DNA of 64,000 nucleotides, taken from 0-14-0-80-60-11 sp049322355. GTDB taxonomy: Bacteria > Desulfobacterota > Desulfobaccia > Desulfobaccales > 0-14-0-80-60-11. Every line of letters starts with the position of its first letter. Position 1 is the first letter of the stretch. Positions 22,415-30,465 of the stretch are shown piece by piece. The notes beneath the pieces are model-generated. The model searched no databases and was not told the DNA's origin. It saw nothing but the letters and a program-made list of their open reading frames with translations. Location: positions 62,001-126,000 of the forward strand of contig JBMORG010000027.1 of assembly GCA_049322355.1 (NCBI GenBank), read 5' to 3'. Both the position numbers and the translations under genes were made by a program.

Positions 22415-24640
22415 TTAGGGCCTAGGCAAACCGGCTGCCAGGCGCCCCTCGATGCGGTGGGCCAGGGGGATGAGATCCGCCAGGCGCTTGCGGCGGGCGG
22501 TCCGCTCCTCCTCCACCAAGTGTATGGTCTCCGCAGCGCCCTCAAGGCTTCCCAACAGCGATCCCAAAGTGTCGTCCAGACTGGCTTCCTGCAGCCGTAG
22601 CCACTGATCCACCAAAGGCAAAAAGTACTGGAATTTCAGGTTCTCCCGGTAATCCAGGAGCTGCACCCCCACCTCTTCGGCCAGCCAGTCCTTAAGGGCG
22701 GCCAAACCCCGCTTCAAATCTCGGAGAAGTTGCCGGCGCGGGTCGGTTTCTCCCTTTAAACCCAGGCGGCGCTTGAGGTTATCCCAGGTCCGGCCCAAAA
22801 ACCCCATGCCGGAGCGCACCCACACTTCCCGGGCAAACCGCCAGTCGGGGGCTACTTCCAGGTGTAGAAGGGGCACTTCCAAACCCTGGGGCCGGGGAAT
22901 GGCCACTGCTTCCAGGGTGGGAGGCGCGGTTGGCAAGCCGATCTCGGCAATCTCACGATAATACAGGGTGAGGGCTTCCTGGAGGGACAGAAATAGGGGC
23001 TGCCATACGTGGCCCAATTCCTGGCGCAGCCAATCCTCCTGCTCCCGGATAAATTCCAGCAGGGTGATGTTGACCTCAGCAGTCACATGGTGGGCTAAGG
23101 CTTTGGAGAAATCTTGAAAGAGCTGATAGAGGACAGTGCGAAAGGCCGGCGCACTTGAGGGTGACGCCAGTTGATCCCAATCGGGGGCAAAATTCCGGAT
23201 GAATTCGTCCAGGTCTTTTCCCACCAGGCCGGAATGCCGGTCCAGCAGGCTGTCCACCCGGGAGCGCAAGGCCTTTTTTAGACGATTGGCCGCGCCCTCC
23301 ATGGTTTGGCTCAAAGTGGCCATGGTGGCCTCAAGGGGCTGACGCCGGGCCTCCAGGCGGGTTTCCAAATCCTTGATGGCATCCAGTCCCCGGGTTAGAA
23401 GGTCCTGGGTAAGCTCCAACTGCTCCCTTAAACCCCGAGCCACCATCTGCACCTGGGCCAGGCTGCCTCCGGCCAACCGGCGGGTCCGCAAATCCTCCAG
23501 CGCCGCCTTCAGGTCCTGGCCGAACCGGGCCGCTTCCTCATCCGAGAACGCCGTGGAGTCCGGGTCCGTGGCCCAAACTTTCAGGACCGCGGCCTCCCGG
23601 GGGTCCAGCGCCTCGCCCCGGGCTTCCCGGCGGTCCAAAAGCAATTTTAAGGCCGAAAAGGCATAAACCCGGGGGTCCGGCTGCCAGTCCGACAATTCCT
23701 GGGAAACCCGATCCCTGATCTTCAATATTTCTTCATAAGAGGTATGTTCCCCCAGGTCCAGGTTGAGCAGGCCAAGGATATGGGGGATCAGCCCCATCCT
23801 TTTAAGCTCCGCCAGGAATTGGAAATCCGCTTGGCGCAACCCCACCCGGGAGCTGATGACGTAAAGCACCAGGTCGCTCTTGATGAGATAGGCCAGGACC
23901 TGGGCCAGGTGTTGAGGAAAGGGCGAGTCGCTCCCCTGGCAATCGCCCAACTCCACCCCCTGGGCCGGCCAGGGGAAGGGGATGGTGAGGAGCACGTCCT
24001 TGAGATATACCGCAGTGGCCTCCCGGGTGACCAACTCCCGATGACGGGCCAAATCCGCTCCCGCCAGGGACAGCACCCCGGTGGCGGGCAACAGGTCCTT
24101 AAGGAGGTCGTAGCCCTCCAGATAGGATTTCAACAGCAGGTAGTTCTGGTCTAGGCTGCCCCCGGTCCAGAGATCGGCCTCCTGGGCTTCGGCCAGGACC
24201 TGGGCCAGGAGTTCCCTATCCTCGGCCTCCTTCAGATCCAGGGGTTCAGTCCGGTCCAACAAGCGGGGATTAGGCAACAGGCCCAAGGACCGGCGGATTT
24301 CAGCGTTAATTTCTTCCCAGCCCTTGAAATGGAGTACGGCCCGGGGTTCCGGCCCGGGTTGCACCCGGGTGATCATGGCGGTGAGGATGCCGGCGCCCCG
24401 ACGCAGAAGGTCTTGCCCCAGCAAGGCGTTGATCATGGTGCTCTTGCCGGACTTAACTGCCCCCACCACCGCCAGGCGGCAGGTGTCCTCCGCGGCATGG
24501 GCCTGCACCTGGGACAACACTTTTTGCCAGTGCTGCCCCTGGGCCGCAGCCTGGGGGAAGAGGCTGACCCACTCCCGGGCCATCTCCTCCAAACGACCGA
24601 CCTCCTCCATGAAGGCCTGAAGAGTTTGAGAAACCGCCAT
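22415..24640 (-). CDS. Dynamin-like GTPase
   Basis: 741 residues. The G domain has the P-loop GAVKSGKST (60-68), a candidate switch-I threonine in AGILTAMITR, DxxG as ELGDCQGSD and a G4-like LLNLDLG. Long helical regions follow (about 400-740) with heptad-rich stretches, as in bacterial dynamin-like proteins that bind or remodel membranes. A few bulky hydrophobic residues (VWVRSGMGFLGRTWDNL) near 620 could contact lipid. There is no transmembrane helix. The preceding gap to yajC is repeat DNA, so the gene is probably transcribed alone. The cellular process is unknown; membrane maintenance or stress response is inference. Confidence 0.85.
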   Translation of the reverse strand: MAVSQTLQAFMEEVGRLEEMAREWVSLFPQAAAQGQHWQKVLSQVQAHAAEDTCRLAVVGAVKSGKSTMINALLGQDLLRRGAGILTAMITRVQPGPEPRAVLHFKGWEEINAEIRRSLGLLPNPRLLDRTEPLDLKEAEDRELLAQVLAEAQEADLWTGGSLDQNYLLLKSYLEGYDLLKDLLPATGVLSLAGADLARHRELVTREATAVYLKDVLLTIPFPWPAQGVELGDCQGSDSPFPQHLAQVLAYLIKSDLVLYVISSRVGLRQADFQFLAELKRMGLIPHILGLLNLDLGEHTSYEEILKIRDRVSQELSDWQPDPRVYAFSALKLLLDRREARGEALDPREAAVLKVWATDPDSTAFSDEEAARFGQDLKAALEDLRTRRLAGGSLAQVQMVARGLREQLELTQDLLTRGLDAIKDLETRLEARRQPLEATMATLSQTMEGAANRLKKALRSRVDSLLDRHSGLVGKDLDEFIRNFAPDWDQLASPSSAPAFRTVLYQLFQDFSKALAHHVTAEVNITLLEFIREQEDWLRQELGHVWQPLFLSLQEALTLYYREIAEIGLPTAPPTLEAVAIPRPQGLEVPLLHLEVAPDWRFAREVWVRSGMGFLGRTWDNLKRRLGLKGETDPRRQLLRDLKRGLAALKDWLAEEVGVQLLDYRENLKFQYFLPLVDQWLRLQEASLDDTLGSLLGSLEGAAETIHLVEEERTARRKRLADLIPLAHRIEGRLAAGLPRP

Positions 24641-24699
24641 GTCTGGCTTCCTAAATTGCGTCTGGAGCTTGCTAAAAATTCTTTCTGTAAGGATGGTTT

Positions 24700-24800
24700 T
24701 CTAAATCCCCTAAATCCCCTAAATCCCCCTTTTCAAAGGGGAACTTTCAAAGGAATTCCACTAAGTTCCCCCCTTTATGAAAGGGGGGAGGAGGGATTTA
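24700..24800. repeat. Intergenic repeat with AATCCCCTA tandem units and a CCCCCTTT hairpin
   Basis: Three copies of CTAAATCCCC are followed by TTTCAAAGGGGAAC and CCCCCCTTTATGAAAGGGGGG, a 9-bp hairpin. A related region with the same CCCCCTTT/AAAGGGGG logic is at 27843-27930. Confidence 0.6.
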
Positions 24801-24861
24801 TCGGATCATGGTCAAAAAAAGAAATTTTAGCAATAATTAAGCGAAGTTGAACTGCAGCGGC

Positions 24862-25188
24862 TCAACTGCCACCCTTCTTGGGAGCAAAACCGGCAATATA
24901 AGGACGGCCCATTTCGATGCGGACCTTATCGGCGATTTCCAGGTTGACGATCTGGTCGTCGATATTGACGATAGTCCCGATAATGCCGCCGTTGGTGATA
25001 ACGCGATCGCCCTTTTTCAGGTTATCCAAGAGCGCCTTATGTTCTTTGGCCTTTTTCTGTTGCGGCCGGATCAAAAGAAAATAAAAGATCACGACCATAA
25101 AGATCATGGGCACCACAAAACTCCACATCGGGCTGGCTTCGGGGGCGCCTCCCGCCCCTTGGGCTGCCGCATAGGCCCAATTAATCAC
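24862..25188 (-). CDS. yajC: Preprotein translocase subunit YajC
   Basis: 108 residues from the GTG at 25188, which has GGGAGG 8 nt upstream and overlaps the last 8 bases of tgt; an in-frame start at 25257 lies inside tgt and is rejected. One transmembrane helix (about 21-41, WSFVVPMIFMVVIFYFLLIR) is followed by the family hallmark RPQQKKAKEHKALLDNLKKG and DRVITNGGIIGTI. YajC associates with SecDF in protein export. secD and secF, the usual next genes, are absent here: downstream is repeat DNA and the GTPase gene. Confidence 0.95.
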   Translation of the reverse strand: MINWAYAAAQGAGGAPEASPMWSFVVPMIFMVVIFYFLLIRPQQKKAKEHKALLDNLKKGDRVITNGGIIGTIVNIDDQIVNLEIADKVRIEMGRPYIAGFAPKKGGS

Positions 25189-26314
25189 GCGTATTACCTC
25201 CCTCTTGTCGATTTTGATGGAAATCTTGCCGGAACTCGGCAAACCGGCCTTCGGCAATGGCCTGCCGCATGTTAAGCATTAAATTTAAATAGTAATACAA
25301 ATTATGCCAAGTTAAAAGGCGATAAGCCAGAATTTCTCTCGCCACGTAGAGATGCCGCAGATAGGCCCGGGAGTAGTGGCGGCAGGTGTAGCAGTCGCAG
25401 GCCGGGTCCAGTGGCCCGGAGTCGTTGCCGTGCACCGCGTTTTTAATCACCACCTTGCCTGTGGCGGTAAAGGCCATGCCGTTCCGGGCGTTGCGGGTGG
25501 GGAGCACGCAGTCGAACATATCTATCCCTAAGGCCACGGCCTCCACCAGGTCTTCCGGGGTCCCCACCCCCATGAGATATCTGGGTTTGTCTTCCGGAAG
25601 CTCCGGAGTGGTGGCCTCCACCATGGCGTACATGAGTTCCTTGGGTTCCCCCACGCTCAGGCCGCCGACGGCATAGCCGTCAAAGCCCATGGCCGCCATG
25701 GCCTGGGCCTGCTCCCGGCGCAACGCCGGCATCATGCCCCCTTGGACCACGGGAAACAGGGCCGCGTCAGGCCGGGTCCGGGCGTTTTGGCAACGGGCCG
25801 CCCACTTCAGGGTCAGGTCCGCGGCAGCCCGCACCTCAGCCTCAGGCGCCGGATACCCGGGGCACTCGTCCAGGCAGATCATGATGTCCACCCCCAGCGC
25901 CTCCTGGAGGCCCACCACAGTCTCCGGGGTCAGGAAATGGCTGGAGCCGTCCAGGTGAGACCGGAAGGTCACCCCTTCCTCGCTCATGGTGCGAAAGGGC
26001 GCCAGGCTGAAAATCTGGTAGCCGCCGGAGTCGGTGAGGATAGGGCCGTGCCAGTTCATAAACCGGTGCAGCCCTCCCAGGGCGGCAATGGTCTTTACCC
26101 CGGGCCTCAGGTAAAGGTGGTAAGTGTTGCTCAGGATGATGGCCGCCCCGATTTCCCTCAGGTCCTCGGGGGTCATGGTCTTCACCGTGGCATAAGTGCC
26201 CACGGGCATGAACACGGGAGTATCTATCTTGCCCCGGGAAGTGATGATCTCCCCTAACCGGGGTCCGGCCGGGCCGGCAGATTTGATGAGATTGAATGTT
26301 AGGCCTTGATTCAT
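25181..26314 (-). CDS. tgt: Queuine tRNA-ribosyltransferase
   Basis: About 377 residues from the ATG at 26314 (MNQGLTFNLI); the frame remains open to 26356. It exchanges guanine-34 of GUN-anticodon tRNAs for preQ1. Seen: LTDSGGYQIFSL with the conserved catalytic Asp, VVQGGMMPALR, GGLSVGEPKELM, GIDMFDCVLPTRNAR with the nucleophile Asp region, and the zinc site CDCYTCRHYSRAYLRHL. It overlaps yajC by 8 nt and lies downstream of queA, so these form a queuosine/Sec cluster as in many proteobacteria. Confidence 0.97.
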   Translation of the reverse strand: MNQGLTFNLIKSAGPAGPRLGEIITSRGKIDTPVFMPVGTYATVKTMTPEDLREIGAAIILSNTYHLYLRPGVKTIAALGGLHRFMNWHGPILTDSGGYQIFSLAPFRTMSEEGVTFRSHLDGSSHFLTPETVVGLQEALGVDIMICLDECPGYPAPEAEVRAAADLTLKWAARCQNARTRPDAALFPVVQGGMMPALRREQAQAMAAMGFDGYAVGGLSVGEPKELMYAMVEATTPELPEDKPRYLMGVGTPEDLVEAVALGIDMFDCVLPTRNARNGMAFTATGKVVIKNAVHGNDSGPLDPACDCYTCRHYSRAYLRHLYVAREILAYRLLTWHNLYYYLNLMLNMRQAIAEGRFAEFRQDFHQNRQEGGNTRD

Positions 26315-26367
26315 GGCATTCAACAAAATGAATTTAACAATGAGACTACCTTGCAAATATGATTGTA

Positions 26368-26450
26368 TTTGTCATTCTGAGGGAGCAAGGCAACCGAAGA
26401 ATCTCATAAGGAGGTGATAATACGAGATCCTTCGCTTCGCTCAGGATGAC
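26368..26450. repeat. MITE-like imperfect palindrome, copy 1 (TGTCATTC family)
   Basis: Starts TTTGTCATTCTGAGGGAGC and ends GAGATCCTTCGCTTCGCTCA then GGATGAC; the two halves are imperfectly complementary over about 35 bases. A second copy with perfect 10-bp ends is at 63867-63943. There is no coding capacity. Confidence 0.7.
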
Positions 26451-26487
26451 GATACGGTTTTTTGCAAAAATCTCAAGAGACATCGTA

Positions 26488-26510
26488 GGGGCGGGTTTAA
26501 AACCCGCCCC
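26488..26510. repeat. GGGGCGGGTTT/AAACCCGCCCC hairpin
   Basis: An 11-bp perfect inverted repeat around one A (8-bp stem with an A/T loop). It lies between queA and tgt, next to the MITE-like element. It may be a dispersed hairpin repeat or a weak terminator for queA. Confidence 0.5.
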
Positions 26511-26534
26511 TGCAGAATACCTGCCAATTTAAGA

Positions 26535-27584
26535 TTATAAAATCAACATGCAATCCCCATAACTATAAAATCTGTAGCCTTCTTTAATGGCTTCTGTATA
26601 GGCCTGCAAAATCAGGTCCCGGCCTGCGAAGGCGCTCACCAGCAGCAGCAGGGTGGACTTGGGCAGGTGGAAGTTGGTAAGCATCCGGTTTACGGCTTGA
26701 AAGCGATACCCAGGGTAAATATAGAGATCGCACCAGCCCTGCTGCGCCTGAAAGCCCCCGGATGTGGCGCAATGCTCCAGGACCCGGACACTGGTGCTGC
26801 CCACCGCCACAATCCGCTTTCCCTGAGTCCTGGCGTCGTTGAGACGACTGGCTGCTGCCTCCGAAAACTCGAAGTATTCCGGCAGCATCCGGTGCCTGGT
26901 ATAGTCCTGATGGCGCACCGGCATAAAAGTCCCCGGTCCCACGTGCAGGGTGAGGCGCACGGTCTCGATGCCCCGCTCTGCCAGCTCGTGCAAGACCGTA
27001 TCGGTGAAATGGAGCCCCGCAGTAGGGCAGGCCACGGCTCCGGCCTGGGCCGCAAAGACCGTCTGGTAGGCGTCCCGGTCCGCCGCCCCTGCGGCCCGCT
27101 GGATATAAGGCGGCAGGGGCACCTCTCCTGCCTCCAGCACCGCCTGGACTGTGTCGCCGCTGGGGGAGGTGAAACGCACCTCCACCACGCCCGGTTCCGG
27201 CAGGGCCAGGACCTTGGCAGTCAGGTCCGCCCCCAAGTGCAGGCATTGACCGACCCGAAGGCTTCCCCGGTGGGTGGCTTGAACCAGGGCCGCGTCCGCG
27301 CCGGCGCCGTTGCCTTCGGCCTCCGGAAGGTGGTGGAGCAGCAGCTCCACTTTGCCGCCGCTGTCTTTATGGCCGTTAAGACGAGCCGGAAAGACCCGGG
27401 TGTCGTTGACCACCAGGACGTCGTCACTGTCCAGCCATTGTGGAAGGTCCCAAAAGCGGGTGTGGATTATTTCACCTCCATCCCGCCTGAGCACCAACAG
27501 GCGGGAGGAATCCCGCTTCTCCAAAGGATATTGGGCCACCAATTCCGGCGGCAGAAGGTAATCGTAATCTTGAATCAAGGGCAT
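26535..27584 (-). CDS. queA: S-adenosylmethionine:tRNA ribosyltransferase-isomerase
   Basis: 349 residues, full length. It transfers and isomerises the ribosyl of SAM onto preQ1-tRNA to give epoxyqueuosine. Seen: YDYLLPPELVAQYPLEKRD at the N-terminus, VLVVNDTRVFPARL, the conserved CPTAGLHFTD, LHVGPGTFMPVR and the C-terminal MLTNFHLPKSTLLLLVSAF with YRFYSYGDCMLI. A Glu/Gly-rich insert near residue 90 (PEAEGNGAGADA) is not conserved as far as I can tell. tgt follows 220 bases downstream across two repeat elements. Confidence 0.97.
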   Translation of the reverse strand: MPLIQDYDYLLPPELVAQYPLEKRDSSRLLVLRRDGGEIIHTRFWDLPQWLDSDDVLVVNDTRVFPARLNGHKDSGGKVELLLHHLPEAEGNGAGADAALVQATHRGSLRVGQCLHLGADLTAKVLALPEPGVVEVRFTSPSGDTVQAVLEAGEVPLPPYIQRAAGAADRDAYQTVFAAQAGAVACPTAGLHFTDTVLHELAERGIETVRLTLHVGPGTFMPVRHQDYTRHRMLPEYFEFSEAAASRLNDARTQGKRIVAVGSTSVRVLEHCATSGGFQAQQGWCDLYIYPGYRFQAVNRMLTNFHLPKSTLLLLVSAFAGRDLILQAYTEAIKEGYRFYSYGDCMLIL

Positions 27585-27617
27585 TTAGATATCGCAATAA
27601 TGCTGAACTTGCAAAAA

Positions 27618-27735
27618 TTTTTTCCCCTCCCCTGGTGGGAGGGGATTAAGGGGAGGGGGAAGATAACTGGTCAAAGATGTAAGTTATTTCACCCCCACCT
27701 TAACCCGCCCCCATCAAGGGGGAGGGAATTTAGCG
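27618..27735. repeat. Two CCCCTTAATCCCC-family hairpin repeats
   Basis: 27618-27662 reads TCCCCTCCC-CTGGT-GGGAGGGG then ATTAAGGGGAGGGGGA, the inverse of the 1735-1776 copy. 27690-27735 reads CACCCCCACCTTAACCCG then CCCCC-atcaa-GGGGG, in the same sense as the 1735 copy. They sit in the 505-base gap 27585-28089, which otherwise holds the repeat at 27843-27930 and no recognisable gene. Confidence 0.6.
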
Positions 27736-27842
27736 TCAGGTGCCTCTTCCGCACCATGGTTCCTTCCACACTAGTGGCTGGGTCTTACCAGCCTCTGCCG
27801 GTGCAGGCTAACCGGTCATGAACCCAAATGTTTCACCTCCGG

Positions 27843-27930
27843 GGGGTGAAAAATCCCCCCTGCCCCCCTTTTCCAAAGGGAGGTTTTAAAGTCCCCCTTT
27901 AGCAAAAGGGGGATTTAGGGGGATTTGAAG
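27843..27930. repeat. CCCCCTTT / AAAGGGGG hairpin repeat
   Basis: Contains CCCCCCTTTTCCAAAGGG and CCCCCTTTAGCAAAAGGGGG, two successive hairpins, with the trailing GATTTAGGGGGATTT motif also seen (as its complement) at 24700-24735. Confidence 0.55.
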
Positions 27931-28089
27931 ATTTTCGCATTAAAGCCTGCGACTTCATGGCGCCGCCGAGGGCGCCCTCGCCACATCCAGACCTTATCCA
28001 GGCCACATTCGCGAGGTGCAATTGACGCAGTGATTTTCATCTGATAAGTTTAACCCAGTGATTTTTTCGCGCAAGGACCGACACCCAGA

Positions 28090-28764
28090 GTGACCCGCAA
28101 AATCCTCTTTACCTTCATGGCCTTGTTGGCCTGTCTCTGGCCTTTAACTACCGCCGCCGAAGTAACCCCGGAAACCGTGATAAGCCAGGTCCAGGGCCTT
28201 TACGACAAAGCCGGGGGTTTTCAGGCCCGTTTTCGCCAGGAGTCCCGCCTCAAGGCATCCGGCACCTCGGATTCCGCTGCGGGGTGGATGTACTTTATGA
28301 AGCCTGTCCGCATGCGCTGGCAGTATGAGACCCCGCCGGAACAAAAGAAGGAGATCATTTCCGACGGCCGTTTGGTGTGGATGTATATGCCCGCGGACGG
28401 TGTGGTCATGGTCTATAAATTGGACAAAGTGCTGCGTTCCGACCTGGTCCTGCGGTTTTTTTCCGGGATCGCGTTGGTCCAGAAGGATTTTAATATTTCC
28501 TGGCAGCGCCCGCCTCGGGAGGGCGCCAACTACGTCGTCGACCTGTTCCCCAAAAAGGATCAACCGGAGCTCAAGCGCCTCACCCTAACTATCAACCCTA
28601 ACACTTATCTGGTGGAAAAGCTGGATTTCAGCAATGCCTTGGGGGAAGAGAGCCGCTTTACCTTCACCCAGGTGAAGCTGGGGGTGTCGCCTCTGGGCCC
28701 CGCCTTTTTTTCTTTCACTCCGCCCCCTGGGGTCCAAGTAATCCGGGAAACGCCGGGTTCCTGA
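28090..28764 (+). CDS. lolA: Outer-membrane lipoprotein carrier protein LolA
   Basis: 224 residues with a cleavable signal peptide (about 1-23, LFTFMALLACLWPLTTAA). The LolA beta-fold follows: FQARFRQESRLKASG, GWMYFMKPVRMRWQYETP, SDGRLVWMYMPADG, then LTINPNTYLVEKLDF. LolA ferries lipoproteins across the periplasm from LolCDE to LolB, so this supports a Gram-negative envelope. The start is GTG at 28090; no strong ribosome site is visible. nadA follows after 66 nt on the same strand. Confidence 0.93.
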   Translation: MTRKILFTFMALLACLWPLTTAAEVTPETVISQVQGLYDKAGGFQARFRQESRLKASGTSDSAAGWMYFMKPVRMRWQYETPPEQKKEIISDGRLVWMYMPADGVVMVYKLDKVLRSDLVLRFFSGIALVQKDFNISWQRPPREGANYVVDLFPKKDQPELKRLTLTINPNTYLVEKLDFSNALGEESRFTFTQVKLGVSPLGPAFFSFTPPPGVQVIRETPGS

Positions 28765-28830
28765 TAGAGGCCGGCAGCAGGTAAAGGAAAAATAACTCTG
28801 TTTGAAGCCTAGACTTCAAAAATAAAACCT

Positions 28831-29745
28831 ATGGTATTAACCGAACAGCAACAAGAGGTGCGGCGTTGGCTGGACCGACGCCGGGGGATTCTCCTGGCCC
28901 ACAACTACCAGCCGGGAGAAATTCAGGATGTGGCCGATTTTTTGGGAGATTCCCTGGCCTTATCCATGACTGCGGCCAAAACCCAGGCCGAAGTCATTGT
29001 GTTTTGCGGGGTTCATTTCATGGCGGAAACCGCCGCCATTCTATGTCCGGACAAGACCGTCCTTCTGCCCCGGGAAGACGTGGGTTGCTATATGGCCGCC
29101 ACCATCACCCCGGAACAGCTTAAGGCCCGGAAAGCCGAACTTCCCGGAGTGCCGGTGGTCACCTATGTTAATTCCACCGCCGCGGTCAAGGCTGAGAGCG
29201 ACATCTGCTGCACTTCCGCCAATGTAGTGCCGGTTGTCAATTCTTTGACACCACCCCGGGTCCTGATGGTCCCGGACCGCAATTTAGCTCTCTACACCGC
29301 CCGGCGCACCACCAAAGAAATCCTTTATTGGGAAGGCTGCTGCAACGTGCATGACCGGCTTACCGCCGCGGAAGTCCGGGCCAGCCAGGCCGCCCACCCC
29401 AACGCCGTATTTATTGCCCATCCTGAGTGCCGTCCCGAAGTCCTGGACCTGGCCCAGGAGATCCGCAGCACCAGCGGCATGCTCCAGTTCGCGCGCCAGT
29501 CTCCGGCCCGGGAATTCATCATCGGCACGGAAATGGGCATATTACATACCTTGCGGAAGGAAAACCCTGCTAAGCTGTTTTATTCCCCTTCCTCCCACCT
29601 GATATGCCCAGATATGAAGCGCATCACCCTTGATGACGTTATCACCGCCCTGAAAGAAAATCGCTATCAGGTCACCGTGCCGGAGGAGACCCGGCAGCGG
29701 GCCTTACGAGCAGTGGAGCGCATGCTGGCCGTGCCCCGGGATTAA
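28831..29745 (+). CDS. nadA: Quinolinate synthase
   Basis: 304 residues, the short NadA class. It condenses iminoaspartate with dihydroxyacetone phosphate on a [4Fe-4S] cluster. Seen: LLAHNYQPGEIQDVADF, FCGVHFMAETAAIL, a first cluster Cys in EDVGCYMA, VVTYVNSTAAVKAESD, a second in WEGCCNVHDRL, AHPECRPEVLDLA, FIIGTEMGILHTL and a third in SHLICPDMKRITL. It acts with NadB, encoded at 4.1 kb. It lies 66 nt after lolA, so the two are probably co-transcribed. No NrtR- or NadR-type site was recognised. Confidence 0.96.
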   Translation: MVLTEQQQEVRRWLDRRRGILLAHNYQPGEIQDVADFLGDSLALSMTAAKTQAEVIVFCGVHFMAETAAILCPDKTVLLPREDVGCYMAATITPEQLKARKAELPGVPVVTYVNSTAAVKAESDICCTSANVVPVVNSLTPPRVLMVPDRNLALYTARRTTKEILYWEGCCNVHDRLTAAEVRASQAAHPNAVFIAHPECRPEVLDLAQEIRSTSGMLQFARQSPAREFIIGTEMGILHTLRKENPAKLFYSPSSHLICPDMKRITLDDVITALKENRYQVTVPEETRQRALRAVERMLAVPRD

Positions 29746-29799
29746 CGGCTGTTCCGGCGAAAGATAGATAAAATTATCCTCTCCAATTTGTTGCGGCAA

Positions 29800-29815
29800 T
29801 GGCCCGCTTCTTGCT
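29800..29815 (+). promoter_or_regulatory. Sigma-54 (RpoN) promoter
   Basis: TGGCCCGCTTCTTGCT fits the consensus TGGCMYRNNNNTTGCW at every defined position, with correct -24 GG to -12 GC spacing. The predicted start of transcription is about 29826, giving a ~30-nt leader before the ATG at 29856. An activator (bEBP) would be required; none is encoded next to it. Confidence 0.8.
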
Positions 29816-29855
29816 TACAATCAAGCAAGTATCGAATGGAAGGCAGGAAGCCGCC

Positions 29856-30131
29856 ATGCTCAGAAGCGAGAAACGACCATCTCCTTATTATTATGATAAC
29901 CTCCGCCTGTTTTTGCATGACTTAGCTCAGCCCCTGGCTACGGTAACCGGCTTGGTCGATCTCTTGCTCTTGGAATTGGATGAGCGGGACAGGCTATTTA
30001 AGGAAGTCCGCCTGATCAGCGAGCAGTTGGAAAAAGTCATGACCATCATCGGAGAAATTCGTCAGATTACCCGGGAGGCCGCCGACCGCGAAAGGAAAAC
30101 TTTGAAACCGCCTCAGTCCCCGCTCTCATAA
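29856..30131 (+). CDS. Small histidine-kinase dimerisation-like (HisKA/DHp-type) protein lacking an ATPase domain
   Basis: 91 residues from the ATG at 29856 (AGGAAG 7 nt upstream). An earlier ATG at 29799 overlaps the sigma-54 promoter and is rejected. The core FLHDLAQPLATVTGLVDLL looks like an H-box helix (H followed by DLxxPL), and a second long helix (FKEVRLISEQLEKVMTIIGE) completes a two-helix hairpin like a DHp domain. No N, G1 or G2 ATP-binding boxes follow; the gene ends after a basic Pro-rich tail. It might be a phosphotransfer or kinase-binding protein. Function is inference; the helix assignment is what can be seen. Confidence 0.6.
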   Translation: MLRSEKRPSPYYYDNLRLFLHDLAQPLATVTGLVDLLLLELDERDRLFKEVRLISEQLEKVMTIIGEIRQITREAADRERKTLKPPQSPLS

Positions 30132-30135
30132 AGTC

Positions 30136-30279
30136 TTAAAGCGGCACCTCCAGGCCTCTGATTTCCTTTAACCGCGCCATCTGACCGGTTTCGGACAAAG
30201 TCAGGCGGAAACCTGTCAAATATCCGTCGGTCTGAGCTTTGGCCTCGGGGGCCGCTTTTCTCTTATCATCGGTTCCCAT
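30136..30279 (-). CDS. Possible small ORF (47 residues), unrecognised
   Basis: The ATG at 30279 opens a frame ending in LKEIRGLEVPL just past the convergent mini-kinase gene. Residues such as GFRLTLSETGQMARLKEI look protein-like and codon use is similar to neighbours. There is no strong ribosome site. It lies in the 325-base gap 30132-30456; the rest of the gap shows only short inverted repeats. Confidence 0.3.
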   Translation of the reverse strand: MGTDDKRKAAPEAKAQTDGYLTGFRLTLSETGQMARLKEIRGLEVPL

Positions 30280-30465
30280 CCTTGCTTTGCGTCTTTCCGC
30301 ATTTACCCCCTTTCCGCCTTGCCATCACCGCCAAAAGCCCCTATCATGATGACCAAGGGGCAGGTAACAGGGTTCGGCTAAAACCGGCGGTGCCCTGCTT
30401 CCTGACCCTAAATAATCCGGGGCAGGCCCGCCGCCCGCCCCCATACCCTAATCGGTGTGCAGGCC

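Noticed and set aside
29799..29855. Upstream ATG of the mini-kinase gene at 29799
   Set aside because: The ATG lies within the -24 element of the sigma-54 promoter, so it cannot be translated from that transcript; 29856 has a ribosome site.
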